In this document: in pieces, positions 1 to 6,100 of the stretch
How positions within the stretch are numbered: position 1 is the stretch's first letter
Layout: each line of letters starts with the position of its first letter
NCBI GenBank assembly: GCA_030829675.1
Contig: JAURAE010000021.1
Coordinates: forward strand, 1-14,925
Source: Schleiferiaceae bacterium
GTDB taxonomy: Bacteria; Bacteroidota; Bacteroidia; Flavobacteriales; Schleiferiaceae
Length of the DNA stretch: 14,925 nucleotides
Direction of reading: 5' to 3'
Position numbers and translations under genes: made by a program
Notes under the pieces: generated by a model
The model's database searches: none
What the model was told of the DNA's origin: nothing
Seen by the model: only the letters and a program-made list of their open reading frames with translations

Positions 1-514
1 CACGAACGAATACATATTTACCGCCTTGAATACTTACACCTGGTACACGCGTTACCGCTGCGGCAGCATTACCATCACCAACACGCTTAAAGTTCTGTGC
101 AGAGATACCGTCCATTACGGTGGCGCTTTTCTTCTTTACGTCGAGAAGTGCACTTTCAGTATTGCGCATGGCCGATGCAGTTACAGTTACTGTCATCAAC
201 TCATTAGTTGAGGGCAGCATTCGCAGGTTCTCGAAGGCAGTTACTTCACCATCTTTCACCACAACCCCAGGGATTTGAAGCGTTGCCAACCCTAGAAAGC
301 TGATTTCTAAAGTGTAGGTTCCCGGCGCTACTTCTAATTCGAAGTGGCCATCAAAATCAGTGAAAGAGATGGCACCTTGAGATGGAATTTGCGCATTTGC
401 ATAGAACAGGGGTTCATTAGTTTCGTCTTCGTAGACTGTACCACGAATGATTCCTGTTTGGGCAACAGAGGTAATTGAAAAAGTTAGGGAGAGAATTAAA
501 AATAATTGCTTCAT
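1..514 (-). CDS. TonB-dependent outer-membrane receptor, N-terminal part (runs off left edge)
   Basis: This is an incomplete gene read leftward from the ATG at 512-514; 171 codons are visible and the frame is still open at base 1. Residues 1-19 form a signal peptide ending in SVAQ. Residues 21-105 resemble the carboxypeptidase-D regulatory-like beta-sandwich that precedes Bacteroidota receptors (GTVYEDETNEPL, then FTDFDGHFEL and PGTYTLEISFLG). A TonB-box-like stretch, MTVTVTAS, lies at 107-114. The start of the plug domain follows, with RVPGVSIQGGKYVFVR at the visible end. Family members import large or scarce substrates across the outer membrane using TonB energy. The substrate cannot be read from this part. 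It lies downstream of the beta-helix lipoprotein gene on the same strand, separated by 98 bases holding a strong hairpin. Start choice rests on the signal peptide; no clear ribosome binding site is seen. Confidence 0.9.
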   Translation of the reverse strand, partial: MKQLFLILSLTFSITSVAQTGIIRGTVYEDETNEPLFYANAQIPSQGAISFTDFDGHFELEVAPGTYTLEISFLGLATLQIPGVVVKDGEVTAFENLRMLPSTNELMTVTVTASAMRNTESALLDVKKKSATVMDGISAQNFKRVGDGNAAAAVTRVPGVSIQGGKYVFVR

Positions 515-537
515 TCGGTTGCAGTTAAACTTGGTGC

Positions 538-575
538 AAAAAGACCAAAAAGGCCCGAGACGAGTGTCTCGGGCC
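538..575 (-). terminator. Rho-independent terminator after the lipoprotein gene
   Basis: A perfect 10-bp inverted repeat (552-561 pairing with 566-575, loop of 4 bases) is GC-rich. On the minus strand it is followed directly by a T-rich tract (TTTTTGGTCTTTTT). This is a textbook intrinsic terminator in the leftward direction. It stands between the lipoprotein stop and the receptor start, leaving only 37 bases before the receptor ATG, so it may act as an attenuator within a transcript that includes both genes. In the rightward direction the downstream bases are not T-rich. Confidence 0.85.
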
Positions 576-587
576 AATTAATCTTTG

Positions 588-605
588 GTTAACTTTCTGT
601 TAACT
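588..605. promoter_or_regulatory. Candidate PhoB/PhoP-type binding site (direct repeat)
   Basis: GTTAACT occurs at 588-594 and again at 599-605, an exact 7-bp direct repeat with 11-bp periodicity and a 4-base spacer. OmpR/PhoB-family regulators bind tandem sites of this geometry; the Bacillus PhoP box is built from TTAACA-like hexamers about 11 bp apart. A PhoB-type regulator is encoded at 2016. Binding by that regulator is inference. The site lies just beyond the lipoprotein stop codon and about 75 bases upstream of the receptor start. Confidence 0.45.
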
Positions 606-612
606 GCCTCGT

Positions 613-1821
613 TTAAAATGCACCCTTCAAAGAGGTGTAGGTCCAAGTGAATACGGTTTCATCTGCGCCAACGCTTTGTGTGGTGGTCGCAGTTACGAAA
701 TCCGAGGGGTTCCAAGTCATTCCCGAGCCGCTTTTGTCCAAGAACACATTATCAATGGTGGTACCAGCGGAGTAGGTGCTCAAGTCAATTTCGATTTCTG
801 CGAAGTTCAACAAGCCGTTTTGGAAGTTGTAAGCGCCACCTGTTTCGTCAATTTCCCAATCTCCTGCATCATTGAACCCAGTAATGAATAGATTTTGGAC
901 AGTGCCCATGGCAGAGTCGCGGAAATCAGCGATTTCGGCAGTCATACCATATAAGGTTCCATTGGTTGCTGTGAAGCCTGACCCAGTGGTGCCCTCAGTA
1001 CCGTCTATTTCTAGCCCGTGGTCAGAATCAGGCCCAGCAACATAAACGAAATTATCAATGGTTCCGGCGTATGCTTGGTCAATGTCATATGCATCATCGC
1101 CTTGCGCCCATACCACCAAATTTGTAGCATTAACTGTGCCTCCGAAGAACTCAATGCCGTCGTCGATATTCGCCACTACTTCAATATGGTTTACCGTAGT
1201 CGCCGTACCTACCCCCGCAAGGGTAAGTCCGTTAATTTCATTTCCATCACCGATAAGCGTTCCACCGTGACGAATACTGATGTATTCAAAAATGCCCGAA
1301 TTGTCATTGGCATCCGTACCGCCATAAACTGCATATGTTTCATTCGCGGGTAACCCTTCGATCAATGCGGTAGCTGCGTCTGCCGAGATAGGCGCGTTGC
1401 CAAGAACAATCAATCCGCCCCAAAGGCCGGCATCTGTTTGGTCGAGATTTGTTCCAGCGCTTTCACCTACCGTGATGTTGTCAAGAATTGACGTCATGAT
1501 GATTGGTGCGCTTTCGGTGCCCTGAGCAATGAGCTTCCCGCCTTGAGCAATAATCAAGGTCGAAGCATTGGCGCCATCACCTTCCTTACCTTTCACGATT
1601 GTTCCGGGCTCTATGGTCAGTTTAACGCCTGCCGGTACTACCACACGTCCGTTCAATACATAGATTGAGTCGCCACTCCAAGTTTCATCGGCGGTAAGGA
1701 TGCCGGCCTTTTTCACTTCAAGTGGGTTCAGGTTTGGATCAACGGGGTCGCCGCCGTTTCCTTCACATGCAGCGAGGAGGGTCGTCGCTGCTGCCATAAT
1801 CAATAGATTGTTGAATTTCAT
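613..1821 (-). CDS. Surface or periplasmic beta-helix lipoprotein
   Basis: A 402-residue protein with a lipoprotein signal peptide: hydrophobic residues 6-18 and lipobox LLAAC, with Cys19 as the acylated residue. A short acidic, Gly/Pro-rich linker (20-33) follows. Residues 60-375 show repeating short strands with G, N, D and T turns, such as IEPGTIVKG, ISIRHGG, DDGIEFFGGTVNATN and WAQGDDAYDIDQAYAG. These indicate a right-handed parallel beta-helix. The family is common in Bacteroidota and has no firm function that I know of; database names for it are unreliable. There is no C-terminal type IX secretion domain, so it is probably anchored in the outer membrane by lipid. Acidic clusters (DDGIE, GDDAYDID, DSDHGLEIDG) could bind metal. 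It is the first gene of a minus-strand pair with the TonB receptor and is divergent from the two-component genes, suggesting a cell-surface partner of the receptor under their control. That functional link is inferred from position only. Confidence 0.85.
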   Translation of the reverse strand: MKFNNLLIMAAATTLLAACEGNGGDPVDPNLNPLEVKKAGILTADETWSGDSIYVLNGRVVVPAGVKLTIEPGTIVKGKEGDGANASTLIIAQGGKLIAQGTESAPIIMTSILDNITVGESAGTNLDQTDAGLWGGLIVLGNAPISADAATALIEGLPANETYAVYGGTDANDNSGIFEYISIRHGGTLIGDGNEINGLTLAGVGTATTVNHIEVVANIDDGIEFFGGTVNATNLVVWAQGDDAYDIDQAYAGTIDNFVYVAGPDSDHGLEIDGTEGTTGSGFTATNGTLYGMTAEIADFRDSAMGTVQNLFITGFNDAGDWEIDETGGAYNFQNGLLNFAEIEIDLSTYSAGTTIDNVFLDKSGSGMTWNPSDFVTATTTQSVGADETVFTWTYTSLKGAF

Positions 1822-1966
1822 TTTTTGTCTCAGTTGAATTGTTTTGACATTACAAATGAAGTAGTGTTGTGTAAACTGAGTTTTAAGCGGATATCAACTT
1901 TGAGTACGATGTTTTTCGAGGCACATTAACAAAGGGTAACCCGAATATTTGCTTTGTGTTAAGTTT

Positions 1967-1997
1967 TTGTAATCCAATTATTCCAGCCATATGTTTC
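1967..1997 (+). promoter_or_regulatory. Putative promoter of the two-component operon
   Basis: A TTG at 1967-1969 within a T-run is followed after 20 bases by TATGTTTC at 1990-1997. This is one mismatch from the Bacteroidota -33/-7 pattern (TTG, then about 19-20 bases, then TAnnTTTG). Transcription would start near 2003, giving a leader of roughly a dozen bases before the regulator ATG. The assignment is by pattern only. Confidence 0.4.
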
Positions 1998-2015
1998 CCA
2001 TCTTTGTAGTAAATT

Positions 2016-2714
2016 ATGGTGATGGAGAAGAGTAAGATTAAAATTCTACTGGTAGACGATGAACCCGATATTTTGGATTTCGTCAGCTACAACTTGAAAG
2101 CAGAAGGGTATAAGGTGCACACCGCTTCCAGTGGCCGCTCAGGTGTTTCCAAAGCACGCGAAGTAAAGCCAGATTTAATCTTACTTGATGTGATGATGCC
2201 GGAAATGGACGGCATCGAAGCTTGTGACCACATTCGAAGATTACCAGGATTAGAGCATACCATCATCGCATTTCTTACCGCCCGAGGGGAGGATTACAGC
2301 CAGGTAGCAGGTTTTGAAGCAGGAGCCGACGATTACATCACTAAGCCAGTCAAGCCAAAGGTGCTCATGTCGCGAATTAAGGCACTGCTTCGCAGAAGAC
2401 CAATGCCAGAACAGGAGGTACCGGGTAAAATAGAATTTGAAGATCTCATTATCGATCCTGAACGCTATCATGTAGAGCTTAAGGGTGCAGTTATAGAATT
2501 GCCTAGAAAGGAATTCGAATTATTAAGTTTGTTGGCGTCTAAGCCAGGCAAGGTATTTGCCCGTGAGGAAATCATGGACCGCATTTGGGGTACTGTAGTT
2601 ATTGTAGGAGGAAGAACCATTGATGTTCACATTCGAAAGCTCAGAGAAAAAATTGGTGATGACCGAATCAAGACAGTAAAAGGCGTCGGTTATAAATTCG
2701 AAATAGAGAATTGA
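2016..2714 (+). CDS. PhoB/OmpR-family response regulator
   Basis: A 232-residue two-domain transcription factor. The receiver domain (about 8-125) has the acidic pair Asp14/Asp15, phospho-acceptor Asp58 in LILLDVMMPEMDG, switch Thr88 and conserved Lys110 in DDYITKPV. The winged-helix DNA-binding domain (about 137-230) contains LPRKEFELLSLLASKPGKV, the recognition helix TIDVHIRKLREKIG, and the terminal wing VKGVGYKFE. Phosphorylation by the next gene's kinase should promote dimer binding to tandem direct repeats. The coding end overlaps the kinase start by one base (TGATG), so the pair is translationally coupled. An in-frame ATG at 2022 is an equally possible start; neither has a clear ribosome binding site. 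The phosphate-regulator name is suggested by resemblance only, since the family is broad, and no symbol is assigned. Likely targets are the divergent lipoprotein and receptor genes. Confidence 0.95.
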   Translation: MVMEKSKIKILLVDDEPDILDFVSYNLKAEGYKVHTASSGRSGVSKAREVKPDLILLDVMMPEMDGIEACDHIRRLPGLEHTIIAFLTARGEDYSQVAGFEAGADDYITKPVKPKVLMSRIKALLRRRPMPEQEVPGKIEFEDLIIDPERYHVELKGAVIELPRKEFELLSLLASKPGKVFAREEIMDRIWGTVVIVGGRTIDVHIRKLREKIGDDRIKTVKGVGYKFEIEN

Positions 2715-3742
2715 TGCGGGGAAATCGCATGTTTGTGTTATCAGTCATTGCTGGGGGTGCGGTTACCGCGCTTGCTTTGCTTTTTGAATGGTTGCAACTC
2801 CATCAATCAGATTTCCCAGTGCCTTCATGGTTGTGGTGGCTGCTTTTTTTTATCCTGTCTTGCACGATTCTTTATGCTACCACCTACACTATTCTTATTG
2901 CACGAATTCGCCGAATTCAGCAAGGAATTCAAAAGAAGAATTTATCCACTGATGGGGTACAAATTGCTGAAGTAAGAAATTTGCAAGAATTGGAAGACAA
3001 GCTCAGTGAATGGAGTGAAACTCAGAGTGCACTGGTAGAAGAGATGAAGGGTAGGGAACAGTTTCGTCGTGAGTACATCGGCAATGTCAGCCATGAACTA
3101 AAGACCCCTATTTTTAATATCCAAGGCTATATCTACACCCTTCTTGATGGGGCGTTAAAAGATGAAAAGGTGGCCAAAAAATTCTTAAAACGCGCGGCCA
3201 AGTCTGTGGAGCGCATGACACAATTGGTCAAGGATATGGATGTCCTTACCAAGGTAGAGAGTGGCGAATACGACCTTCAAACTCGTCCGACCAATGTTCG
3301 TAACCTCATTGATGATGCCTTGGAGGAAATTGAAAACTTGGCCGAAAAGCGTAAATCAAAAATCAATGTTCACTTCGGGATAAACGAAAACACCCAAGTC
3401 CAATGTGATCCAGCCCGGATGGAGCAGGTGTTGGACAATTTACTGGTGAACGCGATCAAATATAGCCCGGAAGGCTCGGCGGTAGATTTCTTTATCTCTG
3501 GTTCTAGAGAGAAAGTTGAATTCAGGATTAAGGACAAAGGTTTTGGTATTTCTGAAGAAGATTTACCGCATATTTTTGAGCGTTTTTATAGGGTAGATAA
3601 GGCGCGTTCACGAGATGCGGGAGGAACTGGCCTTGGATTGTCTATTGTGAAACACATCATCGAGCGTCACGGAGAAACTATTAAAGTGACCTCCACTGAA
3701 GGTGTCGGTACAGAGTTTACCTTCACTTTGAAGCGCATCTGA
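2714..3742 (+). CDS. PhoR-like sensor histidine kinase
   Basis: A 342-residue membrane kinase. Two transmembrane segments (about 7-25 and 39-63) enclose a periplasmic loop of only about 14 residues. Next come a charged linker (64-115), the dimerisation/phospho-acceptor domain with NVSHELKTP and His127, and the ATPase domain. The latter has N box DNLLVNAIKYS (241-251), G1 box DKGFGI (274-279), F box FERFYRV (288-294) and G2 box GTGLGLS (304-310). All catalytic boxes are intact. No PAS or full HAMP domain is evident, so the input probably comes through the membrane helices or a partner protein, as in PhoR-type kinases. I prefer the ATG at 2714, which forms TGATG with the regulator stop codon, over the TTG one codon earlier. 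Its partner is the regulator just upstream. Confidence 0.93.
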   Translation: MRGNRMFVLSVIAGGAVTALALLFEWLQLHQSDFPVPSWLWWLLFFILSCTILYATTYTILIARIRRIQQGIQKKNLSTDGVQIAEVRNLQELEDKLSEWSETQSALVEEMKGREQFRREYIGNVSHELKTPIFNIQGYIYTLLDGALKDEKVAKKFLKRAAKSVERMTQLVKDMDVLTKVESGEYDLQTRPTNVRNLIDDALEEIENLAEKRKSKINVHFGINENTQVQCDPARMEQVLDNLLVNAIKYSPEGSAVDFFISGSREKVEFRIKDKGFGISEEDLPHIFERFYRVDKARSRDAGGTGLGLSIVKHIIERHGETIKVTSTEGVGTEFTFTLKRI

Positions 3743-3782
3743 GTGCGTTAAAATTCGTTTAAAACTTATCGGCAACGGAGGA

Positions 3783-3806
3783 AGTTGGCCATGGTATTGG
3801 CTAACT
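3783..3806. promoter_or_regulatory. 24-bp palindrome, possible operator or hairpin
   Basis: Positions 3783-3791 pair with 3798-3806 over 9 bp with a single G-T pair and a 6-base loop. The right arm overlaps a perfect -7 element (TAACTTTG at 3802-3809) 18 bases before the dioxygenase start. It could be a repressor site on the kynA promoter. As RNA it could be a weak terminator for the two-component operon, although the following T-tract (TTGGTTT) is poor. The choice between these is open. Confidence 0.45.
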
Positions 3807-3809
3807 TTG
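3802..3809 (+). promoter_or_regulatory. Putative -7 promoter element for the dioxygenase-peptidase pair
   Basis: TAACTTTG matches the Bacteroidota TAnnTTTG element at every defined position and lies 18 bases before the ATG at 3828. No well-spaced TTG -33 element accompanies it, so the call rests on the -7 element alone. Confidence 0.4.
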
Positions 3810-3827
3810 GTTTAAACCTATTGTACC

Positions 3828-4799
3828 ATGGAGTGGAGCCCAGAATTAATGGAAAAATTGGCCGATTTGCGCAATAAAATTGAAGCAACCGGTCAAGATT
3901 TTGAAACCTATGTGAACGGGTGGCAGCGTGCATCCTTTCAAAATTACTGGGACTACGTTCAGCTCGATACCTTGCTCAGCCTTCAACGTCCGGTTACTGA
4001 TGTTGCGGACGAGCCGATTTTCATTATTTACCACCAGATTACAGAACTCTACTTCAAGCTGGCGCGCATTGAGATTGATGCCATTGCCGCTGGAGATTTG
4101 TCGGCGGAAGATTTTACCGAACGCCTTCATCGCATTAACCGATACTTTGGGGCGTTGCGAGGCAGCTTCGGAGTAATGGAAAAGGGCATGAAGAAGGATG
4201 AGTTTTTGGCTTTTCGCGATGCCTTAGCGCCGGCCTCAGGTTTCCAGAGTGTGCAGTATCGCATCATAGAATTAGGTTGTGCTCCGTTGATCAACATTGT
4301 AGCAGAATCAAAGCGCGAAGCTTTGGCCGATGCGGATATTGAAGAGCAGATGGATGCCATTTATTGGAAGGATGGTGCCAAGGTGGAGGATACGGGTAAG
4401 CCTGCCTACACGGCCGTTCAGTTCATTGAGAAATATTGGGATGATTTAGTCTTTGCGGCTGAGTCCTATGAGCATTGTAATATCTGGGAACGCTTTATGG
4501 AATTAAAGCAGACTGGGATTTCTGATGCTGAGGTTGCGCATCTTGAAGATGCGTTGCGATTATTAGATTTGAATGTCAATGTGAATTGGCCATTACAACA
4601 TTATAAAACTGCGGTCCGCTACTTGAGTAAAAAGCCAACAGATATTCCTGCGACTGGCGGGACGAATTGGCAGAAATACTTGCCGCCGCGCTTTCAACGT
4701 CGCATTTTCTATCCGGAGTTGTGGACGGAAAATCAGCGTGCAGAATGGGGCAAGAGTTGGGTAGAGGATGTACTAAAAGAAATTGAGCAAGGCTCATGA
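3828..4799 (+). CDS. kynA: Tryptophan 2,3-dioxygenase
   Basis: This 323-residue cytoplasmic haem enzyme oxidises L-tryptophan to N-formylkynurenine, the first step of the kynurenine route. Family landmarks are present: FIIYHQITELYFK (65-77) with the substrate-facing His69; the FR..L.PASGFQS block (129-141), which shapes the tryptophan site; haem-ligand candidate His258 in WPLQHYKTAVR; and the ATGGTNW turn (275-281) before the C-terminal FYPELW. The length suits the shorter bacterial form. The paralogous indoleamine dioxygenase is excluded by these motifs. The ATG at 3828 is the first in frame and gives the expected N-terminus. Its stop codon overlaps the start of the M23 peptidase gene (ATGA), so the two are translationally coupled. 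No kynurenine-pathway gene is adjacent here, so whether the product feeds NAD synthesis or catabolism cannot be judged. Confidence 0.92.
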   Translation: MEWSPELMEKLADLRNKIEATGQDFETYVNGWQRASFQNYWDYVQLDTLLSLQRPVTDVADEPIFIIYHQITELYFKLARIEIDAIAAGDLSAEDFTERLHRINRYFGALRGSFGVMEKGMKKDEFLAFRDALAPASGFQSVQYRIIELGCAPLINIVAESKREALADADIEEQMDAIYWKDGAKVEDTGKPAYTAVQFIEKYWDDLVFAAESYEHCNIWERFMELKQTGISDAEVAHLEDALRLLDLNVNVNWPLQHYKTAVRYLSKKPTDIPATGGTNWQKYLPPRFQRRIFYPELWTENQRAEWGKSWVEDVLKEIEQGS

Positions 4800-6034
4800 A
4801 ATTAAAAAAACACGGGTGGATTGTATTGGCCGCCATCTTTATAATCATCATTATTGGCGCCCTACTGCCTAGCAAAAGCTCCATTGAAATCTTAGATGAA
4901 GAGGATCCTGTAGTTGAAGTGGAGCCTAGGTTCTATTTAACCTTGCCTGCAGATACCTTGCGCTTTGAGGACCATACCATTGCCTCTGGCGAGAGCTTTG
5001 GCGCTTTATTGGGCAAGCGAGGTATTTCTACGGCTCAGATCTATCAGATTGCCGCGGCGGTAGAGCCTGTGTTCAATGTGCGGAAAATTCGGGCTGGGGT
5101 TACCGTGAAGTTCGCCACGGGAGATAGCTCCTTGTTCCCGTCTTATTTCATTTATCCAGAAAGTACCTATGAGTACTACATCGTGTCTTTACAGTCGGAC
5201 TCTATCTATGCCAAAAAGGTGGAAAAAGAGCGATCGGTCCGCCGTCGCCAAATTTCTGGAACCATTGAAGATGCCTTATACCTCTCGGTCAATAATGCTG
5301 GGGGAACCAATGCCTTAGCCATGTCGTTGGTAGAGGTATACGCGTGGACCATTGATTTCTTCCGCTTGCAAAAGGGAGATGCCTTCTCGGTCATTTATGA
5401 AGAGGAGTATGTGGACGATACCACCTATGTGGGGTTGAAGCGTATTGTTGGGGCGAACTTGACCCATATGGGCAATGACTTTTACGCCTTCCCGTACGAA
5501 AACGAATTAGGCTTTAATGATTATTACGATGAGGAAGGAAGAAGCTTGCGCAAAACCTTCTTGCGTGCACCGTTGAACTTTACTCGTATTTCTTCGCGAT
5601 ACAGTGGCAATAGATTCCATCCTGTACAAAAGCGCTGGAAGGCGCATTTAGGGACGGATTATGCCGCACCAACCGGTACGCCCATTATGAGTACGGCCGA
5701 TGGGGTGATCATTGCGGCTACCTATACTTCGGCGAATGGGAACTATGTGAAAGTCCGTCACAACAGCACCTATACTACCCAGTACTTGCACATGAGTAAG
5801 ATTAAGCCTGGGATTAAAAATGGTGTGCGCGTGAAGCAGGGCGATGTTATTGGATATGTAGGGTCAACCGGCCTCGCCACTGGGCCACACGTGTGTTACC
5901 GCTTCTGGGTGAATGGCAAGCAAGTCGATCCGTACAAGCAAAAGCTTCCAGATGCCAAACCTTTGGAGGCCGATCGCATGGAGACGTATAAAACGTACAT
6001 GCGGGATTTGAAAAAGGAATTGGACGAATTATAA
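4796..6034 (+). CDS. M23-family peptidoglycan endopeptidase, membrane anchored
   Basis: A 412-residue envelope protein. One N-terminal transmembrane anchor spans about 9-26. A MepM/OapA-like region (55-130) contains the LysM-like stretch SGESFGALLGKRGIS. A middle beta domain leads into the M23 domain (about 265-385). There SSRYSGNRFHP precedes HLGTD, giving zinc ligands His284 and Asp288, and LHM (His332) is present. In the usual closing motif HxH the second His is replaced: GPHVCYRFWVNG has His365 and Cys367. Proteins of this family cleave peptide cross-links of peptidoglycan during growth and division, or act as activators when catalytically dead. The Cys could still bind zinc, so activity is uncertain. 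The ATG overlaps the kynA stop codon by 4 bases, which fixes the start. The only other gene in the transcript is a metabolic enzyme with no obvious link. Confidence 0.9.
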   Translation: MKLKKHGWIVLAAIFIIIIIGALLPSKSSIEILDEEDPVVEVEPRFYLTLPADTLRFEDHTIASGESFGALLGKRGISTAQIYQIAAAVEPVFNVRKIRAGVTVKFATGDSSLFPSYFIYPESTYEYYIVSLQSDSIYAKKVEKERSVRRRQISGTIEDALYLSVNNAGGTNALAMSLVEVYAWTIDFFRLQKGDAFSVIYEEEYVDDTTYVGLKRIVGANLTHMGNDFYAFPYENELGFNDYYDEEGRSLRKTFLRAPLNFTRISSRYSGNRFHPVQKRWKAHLGTDYAAPTGTPIMSTADGVIIAATYTSANGNYVKVRHNSTYTTQYLHMSKIKPGIKNGVRVKQGDVIGYVGSTGLATGPHVCYRFWVNGKQVDPYKQKLPDAKPLEADRMETYKTYMRDLKKELDEL

Positions 6035-6037
6035 ACG

Positions 6038-6065
6038 ACCAAAGGCGCCTGCGGGTGCCTTTGGT
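6038..6065. terminator. Hairpin between convergent genes
   Basis: A perfect 9-bp inverted repeat (6038-6046 with 6057-6065, 10-base loop) begins 3 bases after the M23 peptidase stop and lies 35 bases from the leuS stop on the other strand. Neither side carries a strong T-tract, so it is a plausible but weak two-way terminator or 3' stabilising hairpin. Confidence 0.6.
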
Positions 6066-6100
6066 GTATGTAAGCTGAAAATTTTTGCTCCTCCTTCGGA

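Noticed and set aside
1829..1880. Inverted repeat CTCAGTT/AACTGAG upstream of the lipoprotein gene
   Set aside because: Arms are only 7 bp with a 38-base spacer in AT-rich sequence; chance is likely and no known leader element matches.
2016..3742. Naming the pair phoB/phoR, or linking it to type IX secretion PorX/PorY
   Set aside because: PorX has a different, larger architecture with a PglZ-like domain. PhoB/PhoR resemblance is at family level only and no pst or phoU gene is present to confirm it.
4796..6034. Calling the M23 protein a pseudoenzyme
   Set aside because: Only one ligand is changed, to Cys, which can also bind zinc; the rest of the domain is well conserved.
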